Below are positions 17,440-26,931 of a DNA stretch of 64,000 bases, piece after piece. The DNA is taken from assembly GCA_018710905.1 (NCBI GenBank), contig DVIZ01000081.1, positions 1 through 64,000 of the forward strand, given 5' to 3'. Below the pieces are notes generated by a model. It was given only the letters and a program-made list of their open reading frames with translations, did no database searches and had not been told where the DNA came from. The stretch is from Candidatus Scybalomonas excrementigallinarum. GTDB lineage: Bacteria; Bacillota; Clostridia; Lachnospirales; Lachnospiraceae. Numbering within the stretch: the first letter of the stretch is position 1; each line of letters opens with the position of its first letter. The translations under genes were made by a program, and so were the position numbers.

Positions 17440-18333
17440 TCATCCTTTTACAGCTCCAATTGTAAGCCCCTTTACAAAATATTTTTGTAAAAATGGATAT
17501 AGGAATACGATTGGACCTGTGGCAATTACTGTCATAGCAAGTTTCAATCCCTCTGATGGCATTTGTCCAATTTGCATTCCCGTAGCTGCTGCTACTCGTT
17601 TCAATGCTTCGGAACTATTTAAAATATTCTGTAATGTATACTGTAAGTTCCAATTTTCTCCCGTACTCATAAATAGCATACAGTTATACCAGTCATTCCA
17701 ATAAGACAATGCAATAAATAAAGTTAAAGTAGCAATCAGTGGTTTTGCAGTTGGCATAATAATTTGCCAATAAATTCGGAAATCCCCTGCTCCATCAATT
17801 TTTGCCGCTTCAATCATTTCAAACGGAATTCCCTTCATAAAACTTTTGGCAATAATCATATTCCAAACAGAAAACAGACCTGGAATAATTAAAGCATACA
17901 TATGATTTGTAAACTTAAACGTGTTTGTGCATAATAAATACCATGGAACAAGTCCACCATTAAATAATGTTGTAAAGAAGAAGAAAAAAGATAATGCATT
18001 TCTCCATGGAAAATCGGGTCTTGCCAACACATATCCTGTCATTGTCGTAATAATAATAGAAAGAGTAGTCCCGACCACTGTAACAAATATGGTGACTCCA
18101 TAGGCATGTAAAATACTCTCAGGATTTTTTAATGCCATTTTATAAGCTTCTAACGAAAATGTTTTGGCTGTTAAAAAGAATTGATACCCTTCTTTTATAA
18201 TGGTACTTTCATCGGTCAAAGAGCCAACAACAATTAAATAAAATGGAATAATACATAATAACCCAAATATTGTTGTGATGATATATGAAAAAATTTTAAA
18301 TACCAACACATCTCTTCCTGTTTTTATCTTCAT
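17440..18333 (-). CDS. carbohydrate ABC transporter permease (LplC/YtcP type)
   Basis: A 297-residue permease with six predicted membrane helices. The EAA coupling loop is visible as EMIEAAKIDGAGDFRIYWQIIMP, where the ATPase docks. The C-terminal YFVKGLTIGAVKG ending is characteristic of YtcP/LplC-type proteins. It starts 10 bp after its partner permease gene, with a GGAGGGG ribosome site. Confidence 0.93.
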   Translation of the reverse strand: MKIKTGRDVLVFKIFSYIITTIFGLLCIIPFYLIVVGSLTDESTIIKEGYQFFLTAKTFSLEAYKMALKNPESILHAYGVTIFVTVVGTTLSIIITTMTGYVLARPDFPWRNALSFFFFFTTLFNGGLVPWYLLCTNTFKFTNHMYALIIPGLFSVWNMIIAKSFMKGIPFEMIEAAKIDGAGDFRIYWQIIMPTAKPLIATLTLFIALSYWNDWYNCMLFMSTGENWNLQYTLQNILNSSEALKRVAAATGMQIGQMPSEGLKLAMTVIATGPIVFLYPFLQKYFVKGLTIGAVKG

Positions 18334-18343
18334 TTTACCCCTC

Positions 18344-19249
18344 CTAAAATAATGAATAATCTGGTGCTAACTTTTTCACAATAAAGTTGGCTACAACAAT
18401 TGTGACAAAACATAAAACTGATTGATATAATCCAGCAGCTGCTGACATTCCAATGTTTGGTGTTGTGATTAAAGAACGATATACAAATGTATCAATAACA
18501 TCTGAAGATTGTAATAAAAGTTGATTGGAGCCGACAAGTTGATAGAACATTCCAAAATCACCACGGAACACATTACCTAACGCTAATAGTACCATAATCA
18601 TAATCGTTGGCTTTAAACTTGGTAATGTAATAAATCGAATTCTCTGCCATATATTTGCACCATCAATTTCCGCCGCTTCATACATATCTTGGCTAATTCC
18701 CGAAATAGCAGCCAAATAAACTACCGTTCCATATCCCGTCTGCTTCCAAATACGAACAAATACTAAAACGACTGGCCACCATTTTGTCTGTTGATAAATA
18801 CTAAAATTCTCAACTCCAAAGATAGATAAAATAGAATTTAAAACCCCATTGCTCCCAAAAATATTTAACATAATCGTAGAGACTACAACCCATGAAATAA
18901 AATATGGAAGAAACATAAATCCTTGCATTACTTTTTTAAATAATTTATTGTTTATTTCATTTAAAATAATTGCAAACCCAACTTCAAATATAACCCCCAA
19001 TCCAATAAATGCTATATTATAAAGTAAGGTATTTCTCGTAAGCGTCCAAATTTTACCACTTACAAACAGGTACTTAAAATTTTCAAACCATACCCAAGGA
19101 CTTCCAAATATTCCTTGTGAATAATTATAATTCTTAAAGGCGACAACAATTCCAGCCATCGGTATGTACGCAAAGATCACAGTTAAAATGGTAGCTGGCA
19201 ATAACATAGCTAATAATACCTTATTTTTATATAGAGCCTGAATCTTCAT
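18344..19249 (-). CDS. carbohydrate ABC transporter permease (LplB type)
   Basis: A 301-residue permease with six predicted membrane helices and the EAA loop MYEAAEIDGANIWQRIRFITLP. The RDTxxYN-like motif appears as RNTLLYN, and the NxxNxxFKxxMQG region fits LplB/YteP-type subunits. It is the first gene of the galactan import group and follows a GGAGGAGG ribosome site. The upstream 220 bp are very AT-rich, and I could not choose a single promoter with confidence. Confidence 0.93.
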   Translation of the reverse strand: MKIQALYKNKVLLAMLLPATILTVIFAYIPMAGIVVAFKNYNYSQGIFGSPWVWFENFKYLFVSGKIWTLTRNTLLYNIAFIGLGVIFEVGFAIILNEINNKLFKKVMQGFMFLPYFISWVVVSTIMLNIFGSNGVLNSILSIFGVENFSIYQQTKWWPVVLVFVRIWKQTGYGTVVYLAAISGISQDMYEAAEIDGANIWQRIRFITLPSLKPTIMIMVLLALGNVFRGDFGMFYQLVGSNQLLLQSSDVIDTFVYRSLITTPNIGMSAAAGLYQSVLCFVTIVVANFIVKKLAPDYSLF

Positions 19250-19471
19250 CTTTTCCTCCTCCTATTTGCACAACTTTTATTTTTACAATTTTTTTTGCTC
19301 TTTTTATTATTATAAAACTTTCCCTCTTTTTTGTATATTGACATTTTATATAATAATATTTTCCTATTTTTGTTGTTAAACTCTAATTATTTTTCTTTTA
19401 TTTTTGAGCAATTTCATTTTTTGTCCAAAATTATACTTTAAGCAATTGTACAATAGTGCAACTAAAAGCAA

Positions 19472-19508
19472 CAAAAAAGGGAATGATAATTTCTTATCAT
19501 TCCCTTTT
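19472..19508 (-). terminator. terminator after lysC
   Basis: Minus strand: AAAGGGAATGATAA, loop GAAA, TTATCATTCCCTTTTTTG. A strong stem with a tetraloop and T run, 37 bp after the lysC stop codon. Confidence 0.9.
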
Positions 19509-19544
19509 ATATGTTTTTTCTCTTCTATTCACTTAATAAAACGA

Positions 19545-20750
19545 TTATCTCTCTTGGAAAAACGCATCATGCACTGCATTCATAGCTTTCTTTGTATCCT
19601 TTTCCCCAATTACAACTGTAATATTAATATCAGAACTTGAAATCATACGAATATTAATTCCAACATCAGATAATGCTTCAAACATTTTCGCTGCAACACC
19701 TGGATTTGTCATCATACCAGCACCAACGACGGACACTTTTGATACATCTTTTGACACATCGATCTTTTCATAATTGTCACTAAAATTACTTTCAATAATT
19801 TCTACTGCTTCGTCTGCAGCACTTTCTGCTACCGTAAATGCAATATCCTTGCTATCATCACGACCAATAGACTGTAAAATAATATCTACATTGATGTTTC
19901 TCTTAGCTAAAATATTGAATACTTTAAAGGCAACTCCTGGTTCATCTTTTACTCCGATTAAAGCAATTCGTGCTACATCATTATCTCCTGCAACTCCACT
20001 AACAAGCATTCTTTCCATCTTTGTTTCCTCCTTAACAATCGTTCCTTCTGATGTATTTAAACTAGAACGTACAACCAATTGTACTCCATATTTTTTTGCA
20101 AGCTCTACAGAACGGTTATGAAGCACGCCTGCCCCAAGAGACGCTAATTCTAACATTTCATCGTATGTAATCTCTTTTAGCTTATAAGCCTCTTGTACAA
20201 CGCGTGGATCAGCTGTATATACGCCATCTACATCTGTATAAATTTCACAGGCGTCCGCATTTAATACTGCTGCTAAAGCAACGGCTGTTGTGTCGGAGCC
20301 CCCTCTTCCCAATGTGGTATAATTATCATAACGATCAACCCCTTGGAATCCTGTTACAAAGACAATTTTTCTTTGCTCTAATTCATGTTGAATTCTTTCT
20401 GTATCGATATCTTTTAAACGAGCATTTCCATATCGATGATCGGTATGCATCTTAACTTGAAAAGCATTTAAAGAAATTGCTGGAACGCCAAGGGCATTTA
20501 CTGCCATAGCAGCTAACGCTACAGAAGTCTGTTCTCCCGTTGTAAGAAGCATATCCATCTCACGCTTTGATGCTTTTGGATTAATATCTGCTGCCATAGA
20601 AAGGAGTTCGTCCGTCATTTTTCCCATAGCAGATAAAACAACGACAACATCGTTTCCTTTCTGGTATTCTTCTATACAGCGTTTTGCTACATTAAAAATT
20701 CTTTCCTTGTTCCCAACAGATGTACCACCAAATTTTTTTACGATTAGCAT
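19545..20750 (-). CDS. lysC: aspartate kinase
   Basis: A 401-residue aspartokinase that phosphorylates L-aspartate as the first step to lysine, threonine and methionine. The N terminus LIVKKFGGTSVG is the kinase signature. TGEQTSVALAAMA and the GRGGSDTTAVALAA nucleotide loop follow. Two ACT domains occupy about residues 265-401 and should give end-product feedback. The gene is alone between a terminator and a long leader with its own strong promoter. Confidence 0.95.
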   Translation of the reverse strand: MLIVKKFGGTSVGNKERIFNVAKRCIEEYQKGNDVVVVLSAMGKMTDELLSMAADINPKASKREMDMLLTTGEQTSVALAAMAVNALGVPAISLNAFQVKMHTDHRYGNARLKDIDTERIQHELEQRKIVFVTGFQGVDRYDNYTTLGRGGSDTTAVALAAVLNADACEIYTDVDGVYTADPRVVQEAYKLKEITYDEMLELASLGAGVLHNRSVELAKKYGVQLVVRSSLNTSEGTIVKEETKMERMLVSGVAGDNDVARIALIGVKDEPGVAFKVFNILAKRNINVDIILQSIGRDDSKDIAFTVAESAADEAVEIIESNFSDNYEKIDVSKDVSKVSVVGAGMMTNPGVAAKMFEALSDVGINIRMISSSDINITVVIGEKDTKKAMNAVHDAFFQER

Positions 20751-20768
20751 AATGTCCTCCTATGTTAC

Positions 20769-20944
20769 GTTTTATTTGTGCGAAAGGCATAAAGCAAACA
20801 AAAATACCTATCTTTCCACTTAGAGCCATCCGCGAACTTGAGAAACTAACGAAGCACAGTTCTCACAGTTATTAGAAAATAAGCGCTTTATGAATTCTGT
20901 CACACGTGGAAAACACTCTTTACGAGTTTCCTATTCCAATGAAC
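20769..20944 (-). repeat. dispersed leader element, copy A
   Basis: Minus strand, within the lysC leader. The core is a hairpin GTGAGAACTG...AGTTTCTCA followed by AGTTCGCGGATGGC. A tail, GCCTTTCGCACAAATAAAAC, ends about 10 bp before the AGGAGG of lysC. Copies B and C share the hairpin, the TGTTCG block and the tail. Similarity to copy C seems to continue upstream to GTTCATTG. Core 20769-20865; the outer limit is uncertain. Confidence 0.6.
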
Positions 20945-21028
20945 AGCTAATTTTTTAACACCTTTGCTCTTCATTATATGCGATCTTTCTTCTATTGTAA
21001 CGCTCAAATCCTGTCGGAAACATGGCAT
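20900..21028 (-). CDS. possible 42-residue ORF in the lysC leader
   Basis: An open frame starting MPCFRQDLSVT and ending LVKSVFHV. There is no good ribosome site. It partly overlaps repeat copy A. It is listed because the region is otherwise unexplained; it may be a non-coding element or the remnant of one. Confidence 0.15.
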   Translation of the reverse strand: MPCFRQDLSVTIEERSHIMKSKGVKKLAVHWNRKLVKSVFHV

Positions 21029-21168
21029 TTTAGCGTTTATACATTTTCTTTCTTATTCCAAAAGAGTTTTTCTATGCGCTTTTTTCCACAACTGGTATCC
21101 ATAATGGCTGGACACCTTCTATAGTTGACTCATCATTTTCTTTTCAACAATCTAATTGTTACGACTTG

Positions 21169-21261
21169 CTATCCATTCACGAAAACATATTTTAACTTTC
21201 GTTTCCTTTTTTCATAAACATCTTCTGCACAATTTGCTATATAGGAATATAAATCTTTCAT
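21169..21261 (-). CDS. possible 30-residue Lys/Arg-rich leader peptide before lysC
   Basis: It begins about 35 nt after the predicted transcription start of the lysC promoter. The peptide starts MKDLYSYIANCAEDVY and then contains the basic run EKRKRKLK, with five lysines in all. A weak GGTGG site lies 11 nt upstream of the ATG. A lysine-sensing leader peptide is an attractive idea for an aspartokinase gene, but nothing here proves translation. Confidence 0.25.
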   Translation of the reverse strand: MKDLYSYIANCAEDVYEKRKRKLKYVFVNG

Positions 21262-21303
21262 TTTTCTATATTCCACCCTTAGAAAATGACAATAACTGGT
21301 TAC

Positions 21304-21332
21304 AGTATAATACCGATATGACATTATGTCAA
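21304..21332 (-). promoter_or_regulatory. promoter of the lysC transcript
   Basis: Minus strand TTGACA (21327-21332), 17-bp spacer, TATACT (21304-21309). It implies a leader of about 550 nt before the lysC start codon. The leader holds repeat copy A and short ORFs. I could not recognise the conserved blocks of a lysine riboswitch. Confidence 0.75.
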
Positions 21333-21422
21333 AAACTTTTTTCATTTTTTACACATTTTTTAACTTTTATCTAAATATGACGAAAAAGATACCCATAAAG
21401 TTTCTATAATCACTAACGTTTT

Positions 21423-21914
21423 TTATTCCCTTGCCAAAATATTCAAATAATGGATTCCTTCACTTCCTTCAATTTCGTGAAATAAATGAGAAATATCTCC
21501 TGTATCTGGCAAAATCATAATGCTGAGTGTTAATAAAGCAACTCCATTGATCGGAATACTTTGATGAATGGTCATAATATTTGCCCTATATTTTGCAATA
21601 CAATTTAATACCATAGAACAAAGCCCTGGTTTATCTTCCAATTCTACAACAAAAGTAATCACTCTTCCTTTTGCATTTTCTTGTAACTGGAAAATATCAT
21701 CCTTATATTTATAATAAGAACTGCGGCTGATCCCAACTCGTTCAGCCACTTCTTGAATCGTGAGATTTTTGTTACTATCCAGTAACTTCTTTGCTTCTAC
21801 AACTTTTAACAATACTTCTGGCACCGCTTTTTTCTTCACCAAAAAATATTTGCTTTCATCTAACATACCGTTCTTAAGTCTCCCTTCTCCTTTTTTTATT
21901 TCCTCTTCCATCAT
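21423..21914 (-). CDS. UPF0735 ACT-domain protein (PheB-like)
   Basis: A 163-residue protein. A central helix-turn-helix-like segment (LTIQEVAERVGISRSSYYKYKDDIF, about residues 52-76) is followed by a C-terminal ACT domain starting RVITFVVELEDKPG. This matches the UPF0735 family, which includes Bacillus PheB. ACT domains usually sense amino acids, so a regulatory role in amino-acid synthesis is likely but unproven. It lies between prfB and the lysC promoter. Confidence 0.88.
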   Translation of the reverse strand: MMEEEIKKGEGRLKNGMLDESKYFLVKKKAVPEVLLKVVEAKKLLDSNKNLTIQEVAERVGISRSSYYKYKDDIFQLQENAKGRVITFVVELEDKPGLCSMVLNCIAKYRANIMTIHQSIPINGVALLTLSIMILPDTGDISHLFHEIEGSEGIHYLNILARE

Positions 21915-21963
21915 GTCCTTATCTCTTTCTATTTTTTCTTTTTATAACCCTTGCCCTTATTTC

Positions 21964-23085
21964 TTATTCTTCTTCACGTTTTTTTGTAGCTTCCCATTTT
22001 AAATAGGCATTCATAAACGCATCTAAATTTCCATCCATGACACTTGCTACATTGCTTGTTTCTTCTCCTGTTCTTAAATCTTTTACCATCGTATATGGTT
22101 GCATAACATAAGAACGAATTTGACTACCCCAACCATTATCGGAAACCTCTCCTCGAATTCCTGATAACTTCTCCATATTTTCTTGCTGTTTCATCATATA
22201 GAGCTTTGCTTTTAACATTTGCATCGCTTTGTCTTTATTTTGGAATTGAGAACGCTCATTTTGACATTGTACAACGATTCCTGTTGGCAAGTGAGTAATA
22301 CGAATAGCAGATGAAGTTTTATTAACGTGCTGTCCACCTGCTCCACTAGAACGATAGGTGTCAATTCTTAAATCATCGTCATTGATCTCAATTTCAATCT
22401 CTTGATTGATTTCTGGCATAACATCACAAGATACAAAGGATGTCTGTCTTTTTCCTGCCGCATTAAATGGTGATATACGAACAAGACGATGCACTCCCTT
22501 TTCAGATTTTAAATAACCATAGGCATTTTCTCCATTAATCTGAACGGTAACCGTCTTAATTCCAGCTTCGTCTCCATCTAAATAATCAAGAATCTCTGTT
22601 TGATATCCTCTTGCATTTGCCCATCTTGTGTACATACGGAATAACATACTTGCCCAATCACAAGACTCTGTTCCACCTGCTCCTGCATGAAGTGTCAAAA
22701 TTGCATTGCACTTATCATATTCGCCTGATAAAAGTGTTTTAACACGGAGTTGTTCTAAACTTTCTACAAAAGTTTTTACCATCTCATCAATTTCTGGAAT
22801 TAAAGAAGGATCTTCTTCTTCATATCCCATCTCAAGCATAGTATCAATATCTTCTAACTGGTCAACAAGTCCTTTATATTCCTCTACAGTATCTTTTAAA
22901 TTCTTTAGTTCTTTCATCACCTGCTGAGAACGCTCGATATTATCCCAAAATCCTGGTGATTCCATATCCGCCTCTAATTCTTCGATTCTATCCTTTTTTC
23001 TCTCTAAATCCAAAGAATGTCCTACTTCTACTAATGGATCTCGATATTGATTGATTGTATATTTAAATTGATCTAATTCAACCAT
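21964..23085 (-). CDS. prfB: peptide chain release factor 2, without programmed frameshift
   Basis: RF2 ends translation at UGA and UAA. The 373-residue protein has the stop-recognition tripeptide SPF (in RISPFNAAG) and the catalytic GGQ (in SGAGGQHVNK). The ATG at 23085 follows AAAGGAGG and gives the standard start MVELDQFKYTINQ. Most bacterial prfB genes need a +1 frameshift at CTT-TGA. Here that region reads GGACATTCTTTGGATTTAG, coding GHSLDL with no stop, so the gene is read through in one frame. Confidence 0.95.
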   Translation of the reverse strand: MVELDQFKYTINQYRDPLVEVGHSLDLERKKDRIEELEADMESPGFWDNIERSQQVMKELKNLKDTVEEYKGLVDQLEDIDTMLEMGYEEEDPSLIPEIDEMVKTFVESLEQLRVKTLLSGEYDKCNAILTLHAGAGGTESCDWASMLFRMYTRWANARGYQTEILDYLDGDEAGIKTVTVQINGENAYGYLKSEKGVHRLVRISPFNAAGKRQTSFVSCDVMPEINQEIEIEINDDDLRIDTYRSSGAGGQHVNKTSSAIRITHLPTGIVVQCQNERSQFQNKDKAMQMLKAKLYMMKQQENMEKLSGIRGEVSDNGWGSQIRSYVMQPYTMVKDLRTGEETSNVASVMDGNLDAFMNAYLKWEATKKREEE

Positions 23086-23200
23086 TCTTCTGCCTCCTTT
23101 AATGCTTGTATAATTAGCATACCATGTTCCTATAGTGCTATGCAACTACCTAAAACGATAAACAAGAAAAAGTGTGATTTCCGATAAATTTCCTATCACA

Positions 23201-23245
23201 GAAAAAAGGGCTGTTATGAATTTCTCTTCACAACAAACCCTTTTC
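23201..23245 (-). terminator. terminator after secA
   Basis: Minus strand: AAAAGGGTTTGTTGTG pairs with CATAACAGCCCTTTTTT, giving a stem with a T run. It lies 13 bp after the secA stop codon and upstream of prfB. Confidence 0.8.
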
Positions 23246-23257
23246 TTTTATTCTACA

Positions 23258-25834
23258 TTATGCTTCATTTTTTCCACAGCAATGTTTATATTTCTTTCCT
23301 GAACCACATGGACATGGATCATTTCTTCCGATTTTTTCAGACATTCTAACAATTGGTCTTTTTCCGCCTGTTGTGTCTTTATTTGTACCAGTTACTTTTG
23401 CAACTTCTTCTCTTTCCACTTTTTGTTCAATACGAACATGTAAAAGAGCTTGTGCAGTTTCTTCACGAATGGCTTCTGCCATTTCATCGAACATTGCATA
23501 ACCTGTAAATTTATATTCTACAACTGGATCTCTTTGTCCATATGCCTGTAAACCAATACCTTGACGAAGTTGATCCATATCATCAATATGATCCATCCAT
23601 TTACGGTCAATGACACGGAGAAGAATTACGCGTTCAATTTCACGAAGATGTTCTGGTTCTGGGAACTCAGCTTCTTTTGCTTCGTATAATTTTGCAGCTT
23701 CTTCTTTTAATCTCTGGATCAGTTCTGCTTTCTTACCATTCTTTTGTTCTTCCTCTGTTAATTCAATTCTCTTAACTGGAATTACGGAAAGAAGTTCGTT
23801 GTTAAGACTTTCTAAATCCCAATCTTTTGCTGGCTGATCATCACCAATTACACGATTTACATAGTCTTCCACTGTATCTAAAATCATTTTGTAGATAACG
23901 TCTCTCATATTTTCACCATCTAATACACGACGACGTTCTCCGTAAATGATTTCTCTTTGTTCATTATTTACGCGGTCATATTCAAGTAAGTTTTTACGAA
24001 TACCGAAGTTATTTCCTTCAATCTTCTTTTGGGCTTTTTCGATAAAGTTTGTAAGAGTCTTATGCTGAATCTCTTCTCCTTTTGGAAGATTTAACGCTTT
24101 ATACATTCCCATAACTCTTTCAGAACCGAAAAGACGCATTAAATCATCTTCTAATGATAAGTAGAATTTAGATTCCCCTGGATCTCCTTGACGCCCAGCA
24201 CGACCACGGAGCTGGTTGTCAATACGTCTTGATTCATGGCGTTCTGTACCAATAATTTTAAGCCCGCCAAGATCTTCTACGCCTTTTCCAAGCTTGATAT
24301 CCGTACCACGACCTGCCATATTTGTAGCAATTGTAACAGCGCCACGAACACCAGCTTCTGCGATAATTTCGGCTTCTAATTCATGGAATTTCGCATTCAA
24401 TACTTTATGTGGAATATGACGTTTTTTCAAACGAGAACTTACTTCCTCTGATGCTTCAATTGTCACAGTACCAACTAAGACTGGTTGTCCTTTTTCATGA
24501 CTTTCTGCGATATCATTGATAACTGCATCTAATTTCTCTTCCTTTGTGCAATAAACAGCATCATCATGATCCTTACGAACCATAGGTTTATTTGTAGGAA
24601 TCACAATAACGTCCATTCCATAAATTTCACGGAATTCTTGTTCTTCTGTCTGAGCAGTACCTGTCATACCAGATTTTTTTGCATATTTATTGAAGAAATT
24701 CTGGAATGTAATTGTTGCAAGAGTTTTACTTTCTCTATTTACTTTTACATGTTCCTTAGCTTCAATCGCCTGATGAAGACCGTCAGAATATCTTCTTCCT
24801 GGCATAATACGTCCAGTAAACTCATCAACGATCAATACTTCATCGTCTTTTACAACATAATCTTTGTCACGGAACATTAAGTTATGAGCTCTTAATGCAA
24901 GAATCATGTTATGCTGAATTTCTAAGTTTTCTGGATCTGCAAGGTTTTCAATTTTGAAAAACTCTTCTACTTTTTGAATACCTTGTGCTGTCAACATAAC
25001 TTGTTTGTCTTTTTCATTTACAAGGAAATCTCCATCTTCTTTGACATCTTCACCCATAATAGCGTCAATTTTGGATAATTCTCCTGTTGAAGTACCTCTT
25101 TCTAATTTTCTAGCCACAAAATCACACATCTTATAAAGCTCTGTGGATTTTCCGCTCTGTCCAGAAATAATAAGAGGTGTTCTCGCTTCATCGATTAATA
25201 CAGAGTCAACCTCATCCACGATTGCATAATGTAAGTCTCTTTGAACGAGTTGCTCTTTATAAATAACCATGTTATCTCTTAAATAGTCAAAACCTAATTC
25301 GTTATTTGTAATATAAGTAATATCACAATTATAAGCTTTTCTTCTTTCATCTGGTTCAGAGCTATTTAAAATAACACCAACTTTTAATCCTAAGAAATTA
25401 TGAATTTGTCCCATAATTTCAGCGTCACGTTTTGCTAAGTAATCATTTACTGTTACAACATGAACACCTTTTCCTTCTAACGCATTTAAGTATGCTGGAA
25501 GTGTAGAAACTAATGTTTTACCTTCACCTGTTTTCATCTCTGCAATACGTCCCTGGTGAAGAATAATACCACCAATTAATTGTACTCGGTAATGTTTCAT
25601 ACCAACCGTACGAACAGCTGCTTCTCTTACAACTGCAAATGCTTCTGGTAAAATATCATCTAATGTTTCACCATCAGCAAGACGTTTTTTAAATTCTTCT
25701 GTTTTCCCTTTAAGTTCCTCATCTGTAAGTGCCTGCATTGTTTCATCTAATGCTTCAATCTTTTCCACTAAAGGCATAATACGTTTAATTTCTTTTTCGC
25801 TATGGGAACCAAAAATTTTCTCTAAAATATTCAT
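23258..25834 (-). CDS. secA: protein translocase ATPase SecA
   Basis: The ATP-driven motor that pushes preproteins through SecYEG. At 858 residues it is of normal length. Walker A MKTGEGKT, the DEAD-like [20 protein letters not shown], the second-domain [10 protein letters not shown] and [13 protein letters not shown] motifs are all intact. The C-terminal zinc finger [13 protein letters not shown], which contacts SecB or the ribosome in relatives, is present. It has its own promoter and terminator. Confidence 0.97.
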   Translation of the reverse strand: MNILEKIFGSHSEKEIKRIMPLVEKIEALDETMQALTDEELKGKTEEFKKRLADGETLDDILPEAFAVVREAAVRTVGMKHYRVQLIGGIILHQGRIAEMKTGEGKTLVSTLPAYLNALEGKGVHVVTVNDYLAKRDAEIMGQIHNFLGLKVGVILNSSEPDERRKAYNCDITYITNNELGFDYLRDNMVIYKEQLVQRDLHYAIVDEVDSVLIDEARTPLIISGQSGKSTELYKMCDFVARKLERGTSTGELSKIDAIMGEDVKEDGDFLVNEKDKQVMLTAQGIQKVEEFFKIENLADPENLEIQHNMILALRAHNLMFRDKDYVVKDDEVLIVDEFTGRIMPGRRYSDGLHQAIEAKEHVKVNRESKTLATITFQNFFNKYAKKSGMTGTAQTEEQEFREIYGMDVIVIPTNKPMVRKDHDDAVYCTKEEKLDAVINDIAESHEKGQPVLVGTVTIEASEEVSSRLKKRHIPHKVLNAKFHELEAEIIAEAGVRGAVTIATNMAGRGTDIKLGKGVEDLGGLKIIGTERHESRRIDNQLRGRAGRQGDPGESKFYLSLEDDLMRLFGSERVMGMYKALNLPKGEEIQHKTLTNFIEKAQKKIEGNNFGIRKNLLEYDRVNNEQREIIYGERRRVLDGENMRDVIYKMILDTVEDYVNRVIGDDQPAKDWDLESLNNELLSVIPVKRIELTEEEQKNGKKAELIQRLKEEAAKLYEAKEAEFPEPEHLREIERVILLRVIDRKWMDHIDDMDQLRQGIGLQAYGQRDPVVEYKFTGYAMFDEMAEAIREETAQALLHVRIEQKVEREEVAKVTGTNKDTTGGKRPIVRMSEKIGRNDPCPCGSGKKYKHCCGKNEA

Positions 25835-25878
25835 TTATCTTTCACTCCTGTGATTCGTTCGGAATATTGTCAAACTAC

Positions 25879-25907
25879 ATTGTACCATTGAATTTCCTTA
25901 TAAGCAA
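25879..25907 (-). promoter_or_regulatory. secA promoter
   Basis: Minus strand TTGCTT (25902-25907), 17-bp spacer, TACAAT (25879-25884), about 45 bp before the secA ATG. Confidence 0.7.
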
Positions 25908-26170
25908 CGAAATTCTAAATTCTTAACAAAATGTCCATATTTGAACTTTTTGTTAGAAACAGATCTATTTTTAAAGTTTTTTCAATCTTTAAAGAAATCG
26001 AGCACCAAACCCAATACTCCCTCCCCTTATTTCATTATAGCTCTCCTTTCTTTTATCCATACTTGAAAAAACCATCTAATAAAAAAATATACAATATTCT
26101 AGGCGTCTTTTCAAGAAAAATATGCGGTAATTTCTGTAAATCTTGGAAAAGAGTCACAATCGATTCACAT
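25908..26170. other. gene-free gap between hpf terminator and secA promoter
   Basis: About 260 bp of AT-rich DNA. A 92-codon plus-strand frame crosses it, but it has no ribosome site, has Lys/Phe/Ile-rich composition and runs through the hpf terminator, so I do not call it a gene. No RNA gene was recognised. Confidence 0.5.
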
Positions 26171-26219
26171 AAAAAAGAAGTATCACGAAACGATAAGCGT
26201 CCTTTGTGATACTTCTTTT
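26171..26219 (-). terminator. terminator after hpf
   Basis: Arms AAAAGAAGTATCAC and GTGATACTTCTTTT form a perfect 14-bp stem, with T6 following on the minus strand. It lies about 95 bp beyond the hpf stop codon. The plus strand also has a short T run, so it may act in both directions. Confidence 0.8.
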
Positions 26220-26314
26220 CCCCATATTATTTGCTACATCAAAAACCCTTCCTTGATGTAACCCCACCTTGCTTTATGAATTATGGACTGCTTGTCCAAC
26301 ATAAAACTCAAATT

Positions 26315-26848
26315 TTAATACTCAGGTTCAATCAGACCATATGTATGACCTTTTCTCTTATATACAACATTTACTTCATCTGTTTCCACATTACGGAATA
26401 CGTAGAAATCATGTCCTAACATTTCCATTTGTAGGCATGCTTCCTCTGGATCCATAGGTTTTATAGCAAACTGTTTGCTTCTAAAAATCTTAATTTCTTC
26501 ATCATCGGTTTCTTCTTCAACGAATGATGGTTGGAAAAATCCACCTGCTTGTTTTTGTTGCACTAATTTATTTTTATATTTACGAACTTGACGCTCGATA
26601 ATATCTACAACTAAATCGATAGATACATACATATCATCACTAGATTGTTCTGCACGGATGATACTTCCTTTCATAGGAATTGTAACTTCAATTTTCTGCC
26701 TGTCCTTTTCAACACCAAATGTAACATGAATCTCTGTATTATCTGTAAAATACTTAGAAAGTCTATCGATTTTCTTTTCAACTGTATTCTTTAAAGCCTC
26801 TGTCACTTCAATGTTCTTCCCAATAATAATGTAACGCATATGGTCCAA
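26315..26848 (-). CDS. hpf: ribosome hibernation promoting factor, long form
   Basis: A 177-residue long-type HPF. The N-terminal S30AE domain (about 1-100, opening MRYIIIGKNIEVTEALKNTVEKKI) binds the small subunit. The C-terminal domain (about 120-177, with IFRSKQFAIKPMDPEEACLQMEMLGHDFYVFRN) drives 100S dimer formation. The ORF may start at either of two nearby Met codons. It is monocistronic, with its own promoter and terminator. Confidence 0.95.
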   Translation of the reverse strand: MDHMRYIIIGKNIEVTEALKNTVEKKIDRLSKYFTDNTEIHVTFGVEKDRQKIEVTIPMKGSIIRAEQSSDDMYVSIDLVVDIIERQVRKYKNKLVQQKQAGGFFQPSFVEEETDDEEIKIFRSKQFAIKPMDPEEACLQMEMLGHDFYVFRNVETDEVNVVYKRKGHTYGLIEPEY

Positions 26849-26931
26849 CTCCTTCTATGTCATATTATCCGATGAGCTATCACGGATAGACGTCCAACAA
26901 AAGCATCCAATCTCCTGTTGTTCATAGTCAT

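Noticed and set aside
19445-19454. palindrome ATTGTACAAT upstream of the galactan importer as a LacI operator
   Set aside because: Only ten bases, no matching second site near lacI, and it lies close to the lysC terminator; too weak to call.
20751-21300. lysine riboswitch before lysC
   Set aside because: I looked for the conserved blocks near the 5' end of the leader and did not find them; only a covariance search could settle this.
25931-26209. 92-codon plus-strand ORF between hpf and secA
   Set aside because: No ribosome site, low-complexity composition, and it ends inside the hpf terminator stem.
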